A DNA stretch of 64,000 nt, from positions 15,624,501 through 15,688,500 of the forward strand of contig NC_037091.1 of NCBI RefSeq assembly GCF_002994745.2, read 5' to 3'. The translations under genes and the position numbers were made by a program. The notes under the pieces were generated by a model that was given only the letters and a program-made list of their open reading frames with translations, was not told the origin of the DNA and ran no database searches. This DNA comes from Rosa chinensis (lineage: Eukaryota; Streptophyta; Magnoliopsida; Rosales; Rosaceae). Positions within the stretch are counted from its first letter, which is position 1. Every line of letters begins with the position of its first letter. Below, piece after piece: positions 56,102-64,000 of the stretch.

Positions 56102-56725
56102 TAGGGCTGCCACTTGGTTTGGTAATTACCAAACCGACCAAATACCAACCGATGTTTTAGGTTTGGTAAACCGATTTTTTGGTAATCGAGACCGATAAAA
56201 CCGAAATTGAAAATTACCAAAAAAGTTGGTTTGGTTTTGGTAAATACCGAATCTACCGATTATCTAAATATTAGATTTATATACTACAGTTTTCAATATA
56301 CATACATGTATATTAAGAAATAAACATAAAAACTTTTATAATAGTTTGAACATTACTACATATATTACATCAATAGTACATGTATTTTAAGTAACCTAGT
56401 CAAAGATGGTTAAATAACCTAATTTTATTGAAAATTGCTAAAACTGGATGTCATATGTACAAAAGAAAGCTATAATTAGTAGATGAATACAAAGTTTATG
56501 ATTATAAAATTCAAAAACCTAGTTTTGTTCATTCTAATTTATATTATAAATAATTAGTTGTTCTAAAATCGGTAATATCAAAAACCGAAATACCGAATTT
56601 GGTAAATATAATTAAAAACCAAAAATTTTGGTTGGTAATTGGTAGCTCAGTTTTGAAACCGGAAGCTTTAATTTTGAAGTTGGTAATACCTATAACCGAT
56701 TCAAACCGACTGAGTGACAACCTTA
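56102..56725. mobile_element. hAT-like MITE rich in ACCGA/TTGGT motifs
   Basis: Starts TAGGGCTGCCACTTGGTTTGG and ends …CCGACTGAGTGACAACCTTA, imperfect inverted ends of the hAT type. Subterminal ACCGAAATACCGA- and TTTGGTAA-type runs at both ends. The 8-bp flanks (ACTAAACC and ACTTTCTA) do not match well, so the superfamily call is tentative. Confidence 0.55.
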
Positions 56726-57021
56726 ACTTTCTAAATCTGAGGATAAAATCGAGAATATAATGGAGGAAAATTGAGAATATAAATTATAATAATCATTATA
56801 TCAATAAATTGATACGTAGGTGATGATGCTGGACGATGGTCATGGATCCTTTGTGGTCAATCATGGATAGAAGACAAGGAATAAACTGTCGCTGTCGCCA
56901 CGTACTTGGCTATCGTGTTTTGATGTTCTAGCAAAATCCAGATTTTTTTTACTTCAGAGGAACGCGGTATTACGTAATTAAGTAAACCCTACTGGCCACC
57001 ACCGTGCGTGGCAAGTCTGGG

Positions 57022-57028
57022 TATAAAG
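57022..57028 (+). promoter_or_regulatory. Probable TATA box of the ACA gene
   Basis: TATAAAG about 30 bp upstream of a C/T-rich likely start region (57053-57065). It lies ahead of a 5' untranslated exon and a leader intron (donor GGGTAAGTG at 57133, acceptor TTGTAACAG ending 57284). Inferred from position and context. Confidence 0.5.
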
Positions 57029-57132
57029 TGCATTGTAGCAAGGATTTCTCATTTCCACTTTCTCGGTCTGAAGACAGCATCAGTTGCATCCATATCGGTG
57101 TTCTTGGTCTGGAGAGGAGACTACAACACCGG

Positions 57133-57284
57133 GTAAGTGTAAATTCTGAACTACAGCTTATTATAGATTGAAGTAAAATAATCAATTTTTGAAGCGAAAA
57201 ATCACTCTCAGAGTGGATATATGAGGGGCACAGATCTAGACTGAAAACCCTAACTTGTTGCTTTCACGATCTCTCTTGTAACAG
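57133..57284 (+). other. Leader intron of the ACA gene
   Basis: Donor GGGTAAGTG and acceptor CTTGTAACAG lie 11 bp before the ATG at 57296. Introns in the 5' leader are common in plant ACA genes. Prediction from splice motifs only. Confidence 0.5.
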
Positions 57285-57295
57285 CTCACAGAAGG

Positions 57296-60200
57296 ATGAA
57301 TCACTCAATTGGGTTGCCTTATAACCCAAGCAATGACTTGGAGACCGGTCTGAAGGAGGATCATGTTGAGCGCATGAACCGGTGGACGGTAGACATCTCA
57401 TTCATCAATTAATGAATTTTTTTTTTGGGTGTAATTAGTTATGATTGATACGTACCTCAATTTTAATTATGTCTTATTTTGTTGCAAAATTAATCATTTT
57501 GTGGGTGAAATTGATTCATATTTCTCGTGCATAGTCTTCATCTTGCACTTCTATGTGGCCAGCTAATTGGAATTAATATTGTCTATATTTTACTTCAGGG
57601 GGTTCTATATATCTATATAATTTTGTCCATTACTAAGTCTAGCTGGTTTGTTTCTTTTCCGGTACGTGTTGTATGCTTAATTACTATTAGTGCTTAACAT
57701 TTTATCAAACAGGGATTTGATATTAATTAGGTCAATTTTTCAACTTGTATATGTAATAACCAAGTAATTATTATACGTGTGGGTGCCTAGATGGGTTTAT
57801 AATTTAAAGAATATGCTTTCTTGTTAATGTGTTCAAATGTGTGTGCGCGCCTGTGTGTATGAGGGTGTCCATTAATAGATTAGAGTTAGATTTCGTGGAT
57901 GCATTATCTGTAGCTGCAGTGAGTTTCTCAGTTAGTCAGAGAGAGCTTTGTTCATTCTCAACATGGGAAGGCGAGCTTTATCATTATATATGAGTCTTCA
58001 TAAGCATAAAATGCTATGTCCATGTAAATATTGTGCTAACAGATTAGACCAACTCATTCTCTGACTCAACCATACCACATTTTCTTGCTTCATGCACCTT
58101 GCACGCTTTTTAGTTAATTATGTACGTAGATTAAGTAGCATTCTCACTCGTAATTTCTGCTAATTAACTGTCCTAACATATTTGTTGCAATGGTAGTTTG
58201 CCCATATCAGTGATCCTTGTTCTCTCTAGTCGTTCAATATACTGTGAAACTTATATTTCTGATGATCGATCCTTTGTGTTTTATTTCTAGCTTCCAAACT
58301 GGTTTCCATTATACTTTTGTTCTTTCTAGTGCAATGTATATAGTGAAGCTTATATTTCTGATGATCGATCCTTCTGCTTTGTTTCTAGAATATTCCAAAC
58401 GGGTTTCCGTTATACACGTGATATATCAGCTAGCTTAGGCTTTCAGGTTCATTTTATTTTGGTTTTATATTGGAGAATCAATGTCGGATCGATGCGTAGT
58501 ACACTTGGGGCCCGTTTCATAAAGCATATGGGAGAAATGGATCGGAGAAAGGAGGGAGAATATGCCAAAGAATGTATGAAATGAAATATTGGCAAAAAAA
58601 AAAAAACTATTTGAAGTGATTTGTACTTTCCATGCCAGTTTTCGTTTTCTGCATTAATGAATACATTTGCTCCCTAGTCTCCGGCCTCTATATCCCTTTC
58701 ATATACTTCCCTACCAGTTATCTTCAAACCAAAACGGGTTCTTAGTTGTTGGAAAAGAGGTCCTAGAATTCTCTTTTTCAAAACTTGTGCTGAACTGAAT
58801 ATTGTTTCATTTGTAGCTAGCGAAACTATATCTGAAAGCATTGCACCGATTCCGTCACACACTAGTCCTGAAAAAGGCAGAAGAAAAGAAGCAGGCAGCA
58901 AGGAAACTACTTCGAGCACATACCCAAGCCCTACGAGTACGTTTTGTAATCTGAAACTATTTGTCTTACCTACAGTGCTCTCTGCTGTATAATGTTTTGT
59001 TTTTGTATTAGGCTGCGGCTATCTTCAAAGAAGTTGCAGATCAAGTGAAAGGTATTTCCTATCCTGAAGCTTCTCCTTTTCAATACTAGTCTTTACGATG
59101 GATTTCATCTATAATAATAATGTTTTGTAATCAACTTGTTAATTCTGGTTGTTAGGGTCTGGTGATTATTTTCCAATTGAACCAGATGAACTTGCTCGTT
59201 TGACGAGGAGTAGTGATGTTGATGCTCTGCAGCAATATGGGGGGGTAAGTGCAACAGAGAACGAATGTCATGCTTTGTTTATGTTTATATATGAGCTAGA
59301 TTAAAAGATATTGTTACTTATAACATCTTTTGTTGTTCCTTTACACCAGAAGGAAGGCTTGGCAGATTTATTGAAAACAGATTTAGACAAGGGAATTGGT
59401 GGGGATGATTTACTAAAGCGGACAATTAAATTTGGATCAAACATATATCCTCCAAAAACAGCAATGAGCCACTGGGTAAGTTTGTTATAGTTGTGCACTT
59501 TTGAATTTCCTACATTTGGAATAAGAAGAAAAAGAAGAAGTGATACATTATGCTATTATAATTAATCTTTTTTTTTTCTTTTCAATTGTTTTATCCTGCT
59601 GCATATCTGATAGACATGTCTTCGGGAAGCTCTGTACAATTTTACTCGGATCGTTTTGGTGATTGCTTTTATGGGTTCTGTTGTGATGGGTATTCTGGAA
59701 GAGGTGAGCTTGGAGTCTTTAAATGCCTAATTAATTGCATTAAATTAATTTAGTTTTTAGTACTCTCACAAAGTGGGAGTTCTAGTTCTACTCACCACTC
59801 ACGGATAATTAGTTGTTGAATGTTTAGGTTTTATGTAATAAAAAAAGTATTCTCACACAGTGGGATGTGACGAAGGAAATTTTTTTGGTCCAAAAACAAA
59901 GAAAAGGTTCTGTTTACTAAATTGACGTTTCAGATCCATACTTATTAGAAGTAAATGAGATTTTTAAGCCAAAAAAAAAAAAGTAAATGAGATTTTAGTA
60001 TCATGGTCGAAGATTTTACTAAATTATTGACGTTTCAGCTCCATATATACTTAAACAGCTAGGTTAATGTAGCAGAGCTATTGTCTTCAATTTATTTCCG
60101 GTCGGCTATACAGCTTATACTCCTCTCTTTTATTTCTTGCCTGAACCCTAGTCATGCATTGTTATGCTAGCTAGCTAGCTAGCTATCTATTTTGTTGTAT

Positions 60201-60569
60201 TTCAAATATCAACAATTTGCTTTACATCTCTTGTGCTTGTGTTTTCTCTATTGCTTCCAGACTAAAAAGCTGGGATGGCACGATGTGTTCAGCGTTGCTA
60301 TTGCAGCTGCCATGTTCATTCTTATCACAGGTATTAAATTAACTTTTAATCAATATGTTGTTGCAGCATGTACCTATCTTACAGATATTATCTTATCTCA
60401 CACTTTCATTTAACATTTACTAACCGAGACAAAGAAACAATTAACATTTATTATTTTATTGATTCCTTTCTGCTGGCATCTTTTGTTTACAGTCTTATCT
60501 GAGTATATTCAAGCTCGTCAGTTCCAGCATATGATTATCAGGGAGGAAATCAGAAACATAAAATTGAAG
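57296..60569 (+). CDS. Autoinhibited Ca2+-ATPase (ACA-type, P-type IIB), exons 1-8, 3' part beyond the window
   Basis: Coding exons: 57296-57388, 58817-58936, 59012-59051, 59156-59244, 59350-59475, 59614-59703, 60261-60330, 60493-60569. All have GT-AG borders and keep one frame for 235 codons. The N-terminus has the autoinhibitory, calmodulin-binding region of plant ACA pumps (VERMNRWT then LALHRFRHT-like core, LVLKKAEEKKQAARKLLRAH). GGKEGLADLLKTDLDKGI and RTIKFGSNIYPPK follow, then transmembrane segment 1 (TRIVLVIAFMGSVVMGIL), segment 2 (FSVAIAAAMFILITVLSEYI) and QFQHMIIREEIRNIKLK at the start of the actuator domain. These pumps export Ca2+ from the cytosol using ATP. Many small exons suggest the ACA8/9/10 group. 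The phosphorylation (DKTGT) and later domains would lie past base 64000. Sequence around TM1 is divergent from what I know of the family. Confidence 0.85.
58228..58418. repeat. ~100-bp tandem duplication in ACA intron 1
   Basis: Two adjacent, slightly diverged copies share CTTATATTTCTGATGATCGATCC and TTTCTAG…TCCAAAC(T/G)GG(T)TTTCC(A/G)TTATAC, offset by about 100 bp. Non-coding. Confidence 0.75.
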
Positions 60570-60837
60570 GTGTGTTTCCCTGCCCTATTCTTCTCTATAT
60601 GTATGATTTTCGTTTCTGTTTTCTGTTTATTGATTTGAAGGTAGTCAATGTTCGTCCTTTCGGTTAAATTGTTGGTTATCACAAATCCCATGAGGTTTAG
60701 TTCAATTGGTGAGGGAGAATGGAAAATTAGGTTAAATAAAAAATTCAATCTCTTACAATGTAACCAGCAAAAAAAAAAATTGTTGGTTATTATGGTTGTC
60801 TTAGCAACTTCATGTGTGTGTAGACACACACCCATTA

Positions 60838-61087
60838 TTACTCATCAAAATTTTAGTCAAATTGATGATCGTTAAGGCATTGATAACTGCCTTAGAGCTA
60901 GTACGGTTTGGGTTGGACAGATTTAGTTCGTCCATTCGTTTAAACGAGTTAGATACCTTATAGATTATCAATTTGGCTGAAATTTTGCAAAGATGATCTA
61001 TACAGTAGTACCTAAAAACTGAACAATCGAGATGTGGATATGAGACCGAAAAGTGACCCTAAACTCTAACCTCGCTCTGGGTAGGAT
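60838..61087. mobile_element. Foldback MITE, copy D (left arm truncated), in ACA intron 8
   Basis: Shares GATGATCGTTAAGGCATTGATAACTGCC and the right-arm sequence CTAAAAACTGAACAATCGAGATG with copies A and B. The outer left arm is missing. It ends in CTCTGGGTAGGAT next to a TG run and (TA)n at 61100-61140. Confidence 0.85.
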
Positions 61088-61097
61088 GTGTGTGTGT

Positions 61098-61141
<44 letters not shown>
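61088..61141. repeat. (TG)n and (TA)n microsatellite beside MITE D
   Basis: A TG run changes into a TA run of about 40 bp, directly at the MITE end. The same association is seen at copies A and B. Confidence 0.9.
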
Positions 61142-61478
61142 TACTCATCGTTTTTTATACCTTGTTGTTTGACATAAGTATTGAAACTCATTTGCAATCA
61201 TTTGGTCTAACATGAGTGTTGAAACATATTGACCTTCTTTAATTTGGTTTTGATCTTCGATTAGTGACTCTTATACCGTTGTAAATAGGCTCAACAAACA
61301 TTTTCTGATGACATATGTTATCATATTTTAAGTATAGCGAATTCACATGCACTTTGTGCATGTTCATTGGCTTTCTATCTACACAAGAGTTCATGAGCAA
61401 TTGAAGTTGACAAAATGAGTTTATGTCACACTCAACATAGAGGACAATAACTAGTGATACCCTCCTAAAACTTTATAT

Positions 61479-61487
61479 TTTGAGTTA
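61479..61487. repeat. MULE-MITE 9-bp target duplication TTTGAGTTA (left copy)
   Basis: Repeated exactly at 61917-61925. Confidence 0.93.
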
Positions 61488-61916
61488 GGGTTATTATCAC
61501 AAATGGTACCTGAACTTATCCTCTATTTTATCGATGGTACCTGAACTTCAATTTTGATCACAACCAGTACCTGAACTTTTCGAGTTCATTTTAAATGGTA
61601 CCTAAGGCCACCTTCGATCACTATTCCGGCCAAAAAAGCCAAATCTAAAAAAACAAAAAATAAAAAACCAAGTTCAAGGCAAGTCTATTACAAAAAAAAT
61701 AATCACTATATATGTTCGCAACCCTCGAAATTATCAAAAATCATCACTATGATTGCCTCCCATGTCGTTTTTAGTCGGAATAGTGATCGGAGGTGGCTCT
61801 AAGTACCATTTAAAATGAAATCGAAAAGTTCGGGTACTGATTGTGATCAAAATTGAAGTTCAGGTAGGATCGATAAGATTGAGGTATAATTCAGGTATCA
61901 TTTGTGATAATAACCC
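61488..61916. mobile_element. MULE-type MITE, 429 bp, in ACA intron 8
   Basis: Termini GGGTTATTATCACAAATG and CATTTGTGATAATAACCC. Arms of about 140 bp each, with repeated GGTACCTGAACTT motifs near the left end, and a perfect 9-bp target duplication. Non-coding, near-complete hairpin potential. Confidence 0.92.
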
Positions 61917-61984
61917 TTTGAGTTATATAAGTTAGGGTGGTCAATTCTTGAATTTTAGAATGTTCGTAAAGAGTCTAATTTGGC

Positions 61985-64000
61985 TTTTTTTTTTTTGAAT
62001 GGAAGATGTCAGCCCTTTATTAAAACTGAAAAAGATTACAGACTACAAACATCAGCTGCAACTGCAGCTGAAAGAAAAGGAGGAGTAGAAAAGTAAAAAC
62101 AATCTTGAGATACAGAACAAGCATGAGTTGCTAGCTGATGAGCAACCATATTACCCATTCTACCAATGTGAACCACCTTCACAAACGAAGTGGATTCCAG
62201 CAACAGAACCAAATCATCATATAATCTTCCGAGGATAGATGTATTGCTAGTAGTAGACTCACTCAATTGTCGCTGGACATTCAAGGCATCAGTCTCCAAA
62301 ATTGCCGGAAGATAGCCGTGCTCCATGGCAAACTCAATTGCTGTTTTGCACGCCAAAAGCTCCCCGTGTTCCGGTGAAAGCAGATCGGTGACTGGACAAG
62401 CACCACCTGCTAGCATAACCCCAAAACCATCTCGAACGACAAACCCGATACCTCCACTATGAGTCACATGATTGAAGGATCCGTCAACATTTATTTTCAA
62501 ACATCCCACTGGTGGAGCAGACCAGCGCACCACTCGACGTCGTCGTTCCCCAACATCTACTTTTTTCGAATTATGGAATTGAAACTCTTGTAACCTCGAC
62601 ATAGACCCAATGATCACATCACTAACTGCCCCCCTCTTCTGGCTCCAAACCCTCTCATTCCGCTCCTTCCACACACCATAGAGCAAGAAGATGAGAGTTC
62701 CAAAATTAAACAGAGACAACTCCTGTGCACATGAGATCAACCATAAAAACAGACTACTACTAATAATCTGGGGTCCATAGCACACTTGTTTTAGAACAGC
62801 ATTGGATTGGAGTACCGACTGAGTGAAGTTACAATCCCTGCACAAATGTAGAGTAGATTCATTGCACTCCTCACACAGCACACACATTGTCGAATCCAAT
62901 TGCACTCTCCGCGATTCCAGATTAGCCAGGGAAGGCAATATATCCAAACAAATTCTCCAAAAATGAATCTTAGCCTTACTTGGCACATTTGCTTTCCACA
63001 GTTTCTTCCAAATCACACTCCCCATAGGAAGAGCTAGAGGACTATAATTAGGGGAAGAGGAAAGAAAAGAATGATATGCTGACTTAACTGAATACTTACC
63101 ATCCGTCGTCAACTTCCACACCAACCTATCTGCTACCACCCTCCTACTCAGTGGCATAGATGTGATCAACCCCACTTCCGATACCGGAAATAGCCGCTGT
63201 AGGAGAACCCCATTCCACTCCCCTGTGTCCCCTATTAAATCACTGACTCTACTAACCTCAGATTGGGCCAAAACTGAAAAAGTAGGTTTCCCAGTAGTTA
63301 GTCTCAACACCCAATTATCCGAGAATACACCAATATTTCTACCATCACCAACCTGCCACCAACAATGCTCTCTTAGCAAGTCCCGAGTAGAAAAAATACT
63401 CCGCCATGAGTACGAAGGAGAGGCATGAGTAGTTGCCTCCCAGAATGAATTGTCTGGATAATACTTTGCCTTATACAATCGAGCAACAAGAGATGAAGGA
63501 TTGGTAATTATGCGCCATGCTTGCTTTGCTAACATAGCCATATTAAAAATAGACAAGCTGCGGAAGCCTAAACCTCCTTCTTCCTTCGGATTACACAAAG
63601 CACCCCACGTCTTCCAATGTATCTTCCGTTTATCTAGCGTGCTCCCCCACCAAAACCTAGTACACATTTGTTCCAAGTCATCACAAAATTTTTTTGTCAA
63701 TTGGAATACACTCATAGCATAAGTAGGTAGAGCCGAAGCCACAACACGAATAAGAATATCTTTTCCAGCCCCGCTTAACAGCTTCCCCTGCCAGTCAGAG
63801 AGTTTCTTCGCCAATTTATCCTTAATATACTGAAAAGTAGCAGATTTCTTGCGCCCCACGTAAGTGGGTAGCCCCAGGTATTTATCATGGACATCAACTA
63901 TTTGCATCCCCATATAACTAGCCAACTCCTCCCTCATCTCAATTGAGACGTTCTTGCTAAAAGCCACAGAGCTTTTGTCAAAATTAACAAGTTGCCCTGA
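61985..64000 (-). mobile_element. L1-type LINE, 3' part, continuing past the window
   Basis: The poly(A) tail appears as the T-run at 61985-61996. The ORF reaches to within about 40 bp of it, and the element extends beyond base 64000. It lies in the presumed eighth intron of the ACA gene, in the opposite orientation. The 5' end and target duplications are out of view. Confidence 0.85.
62036..64000 (-). CDS. LINE ORF2 C-terminal part: end of RT, zinc-binding RVT region and RNase H
   Basis: Open and in frame to the window edge (SGQLVNFDKSSVAFSKN at the upstream end). Contains LGLPTYVGRKKSATFQYIKDK and GKDILIRVVASALPTYAMSVFQL, typical of the post-RT part of plant L1. The zf-RVT segment runs from VIWKKLWKANVPSKAKIHFWR with CVLCEECNESTLHLCRDC. 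The RNase H domain has INVDGSFN, HGELLACKTAI and LETDALNVQ, so the D, E and D residues are present. No stop or frameshift in 650 codons, unlike the LTR elements here, so this insertion may be young or active. The catalytic RT motifs lie outside the window. Confidence 0.9.
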   Translation of the reverse strand, partial: SGQLVNFDKSSVAFSKNVSIEMREELASYMGMQIVDVHDKYLGLPTYVGRKKSATFQYIKDKLAKKLSDWQGKLLSGAGKDILIRVVASALPTYAMSVFQLTKKFCDDLEQMCTRFWWGSTLDKRKIHWKTWGALCNPKEEGGLGFRSLSIFNMAMLAKQAWRIITNPSSLVARLYKAKYYPDNSFWEATTHASPSYSWRSIFSTRDLLREHCWWQVGDGRNIGVFSDNWVLRLTTGKPTFSVLAQSEVSRVSDLIGDTGEWNGVLLQRLFPVSEVGLITSMPLSRRVVADRLVWKLTTDGKYSVKSAYHSFLSSSPNYSPLALPMGSVIWKKLWKANVPSKAKIHFWRICLDILPSLANLESRRVQLDSTMCVLCEECNESTLHLCRDCNFTQSVLQSNAVLKQVCYGPQIISSSLFLWLISCAQELSLFNFGTLIFLLYGVWKERNERVWSQKRGAVSDVIIGSMSRLQEFQFHNSKKVDVGERRRRVVRWSAPPVGCLKINVDGSFNHVTHSGGIGFVVRDGFGVMLAGGACPVTDLLSPEHGELLACKTAIEFAMEHGYLPAILETDALNVQRQLSESTTSNTSILGRLYDDLVLLLESTSFVKVVHIGRMGNMVAHQLATHACSVSQDCFYFSTPPFLSAAVAADVCSL

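Noticed and set aside
1..64000. tRNA, rRNA, CRISPR arrays, bacterial operons or organellar inserts
   Set aside because: I looked for cloverleaf-like A/B box pairs, regular spacer arrays and ribosome-binding-site-driven gene clusters and saw none. TGGTATCAGAGC matches are retroelement primer sites, not tRNA genes.

Overview
This window looks like a repeat-dense, intergenic stretch of a flowering-plant (eudicot) nuclear chromosome. The evidence is spliceosomal GT-AG introns, plant-type Ty1/copia and Ty3/gypsy retrotransposons, Mutator-like (MULE), CACTA and hAT-type DNA transposons, a TRIM, foldback MITEs and a plant L1-type LINE. The species cannot be fixed from the sequence. The style of the foldback MITEs and the TRIM reminded me of Rosaceae, but that is only an impression. 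I see no bacterial, organellar, CRISPR or rRNA content. The only convincing host gene is the 5' part of a plant autoinhibited Ca2+-ATPase (ACA) gene at 57.3-60.6 kb.

Layout, left to right. 1-0.46 kb: TRIM-like element. 0.46-2.98 kb: no assignable gene. 2.98-13.73 kb: a complete minus-strand Ty1/copia element (LTRs, PBS, PPT, 5-bp target duplication AACAG). Its gag is split by a CACTA-type transposon (8.10-12.97 kb, target duplication GAT) that carries captured gene pieces, one resembling a cation/calcium exchanger. 13.7-17.15 kb: remnant of a minus-strand gypsy element with an LTR of about 2.6 kb. 17.60-20.11 kb: a MULE with a perfect 9-bp target duplication, itself containing older gypsy LTR debris. 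20.66-31.82 kb: a complete minus-strand Ty3/gypsy element of Tat type (target duplication ACGAC) with a second RNase H, a spliced antisense ORF and a 16-copy, 66-bp tandem array next to its 3' LTR. 31.8-33.25 kb: AC microsatellite, a small hairpin-ended element and a pyrimidine-rich tract. 33.25-39.21 kb: a small, badly decayed plus-strand gypsy chromovirus. 39.2-42.3 kb: a possible LINE-derived segment and three adjacent foldback MITEs. 42.74-46.74 kb: an hAT-like element holding a MULE-like element, which holds a Pack-MULE with an Agenet-domain gene fragment. 46.8-49.4 kb: two more MULE-like inverted-repeat elements. 49.4-56.7 kb: decayed LINE ends, degenerate tandem repeats, a short retroposon with target duplications, a second TRIM copy and an hAT-like MITE. 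57.0-64.0 kb: ACA gene promoter and exons 1-8, then a very long intron holding a foldback MITE, a MULE MITE (perfect 9-bp target duplication) and the 3' half of an intact-looking LINE that runs off the window.

How the parts relate. Almost everything is nested transposition. Target duplications give the order in several places: copia before CACTA, and hAT before MULE before Pack-MULE. Two gypsy elements each show an Asp-to-Asn change at a catalytic aspartate (reverse transcriptase in one, protease in the other). The copia element has nearly identical LTRs but an already broken pol. Nothing here is proven to be an undescribed system. The features most worth a second look are the double-ended CACTA with cross-matched termini, the Tat antisense gene plus tandem array, the hairpin-ended element at 32.0-32.35 kb, and the deeply nested Pack-MULE.
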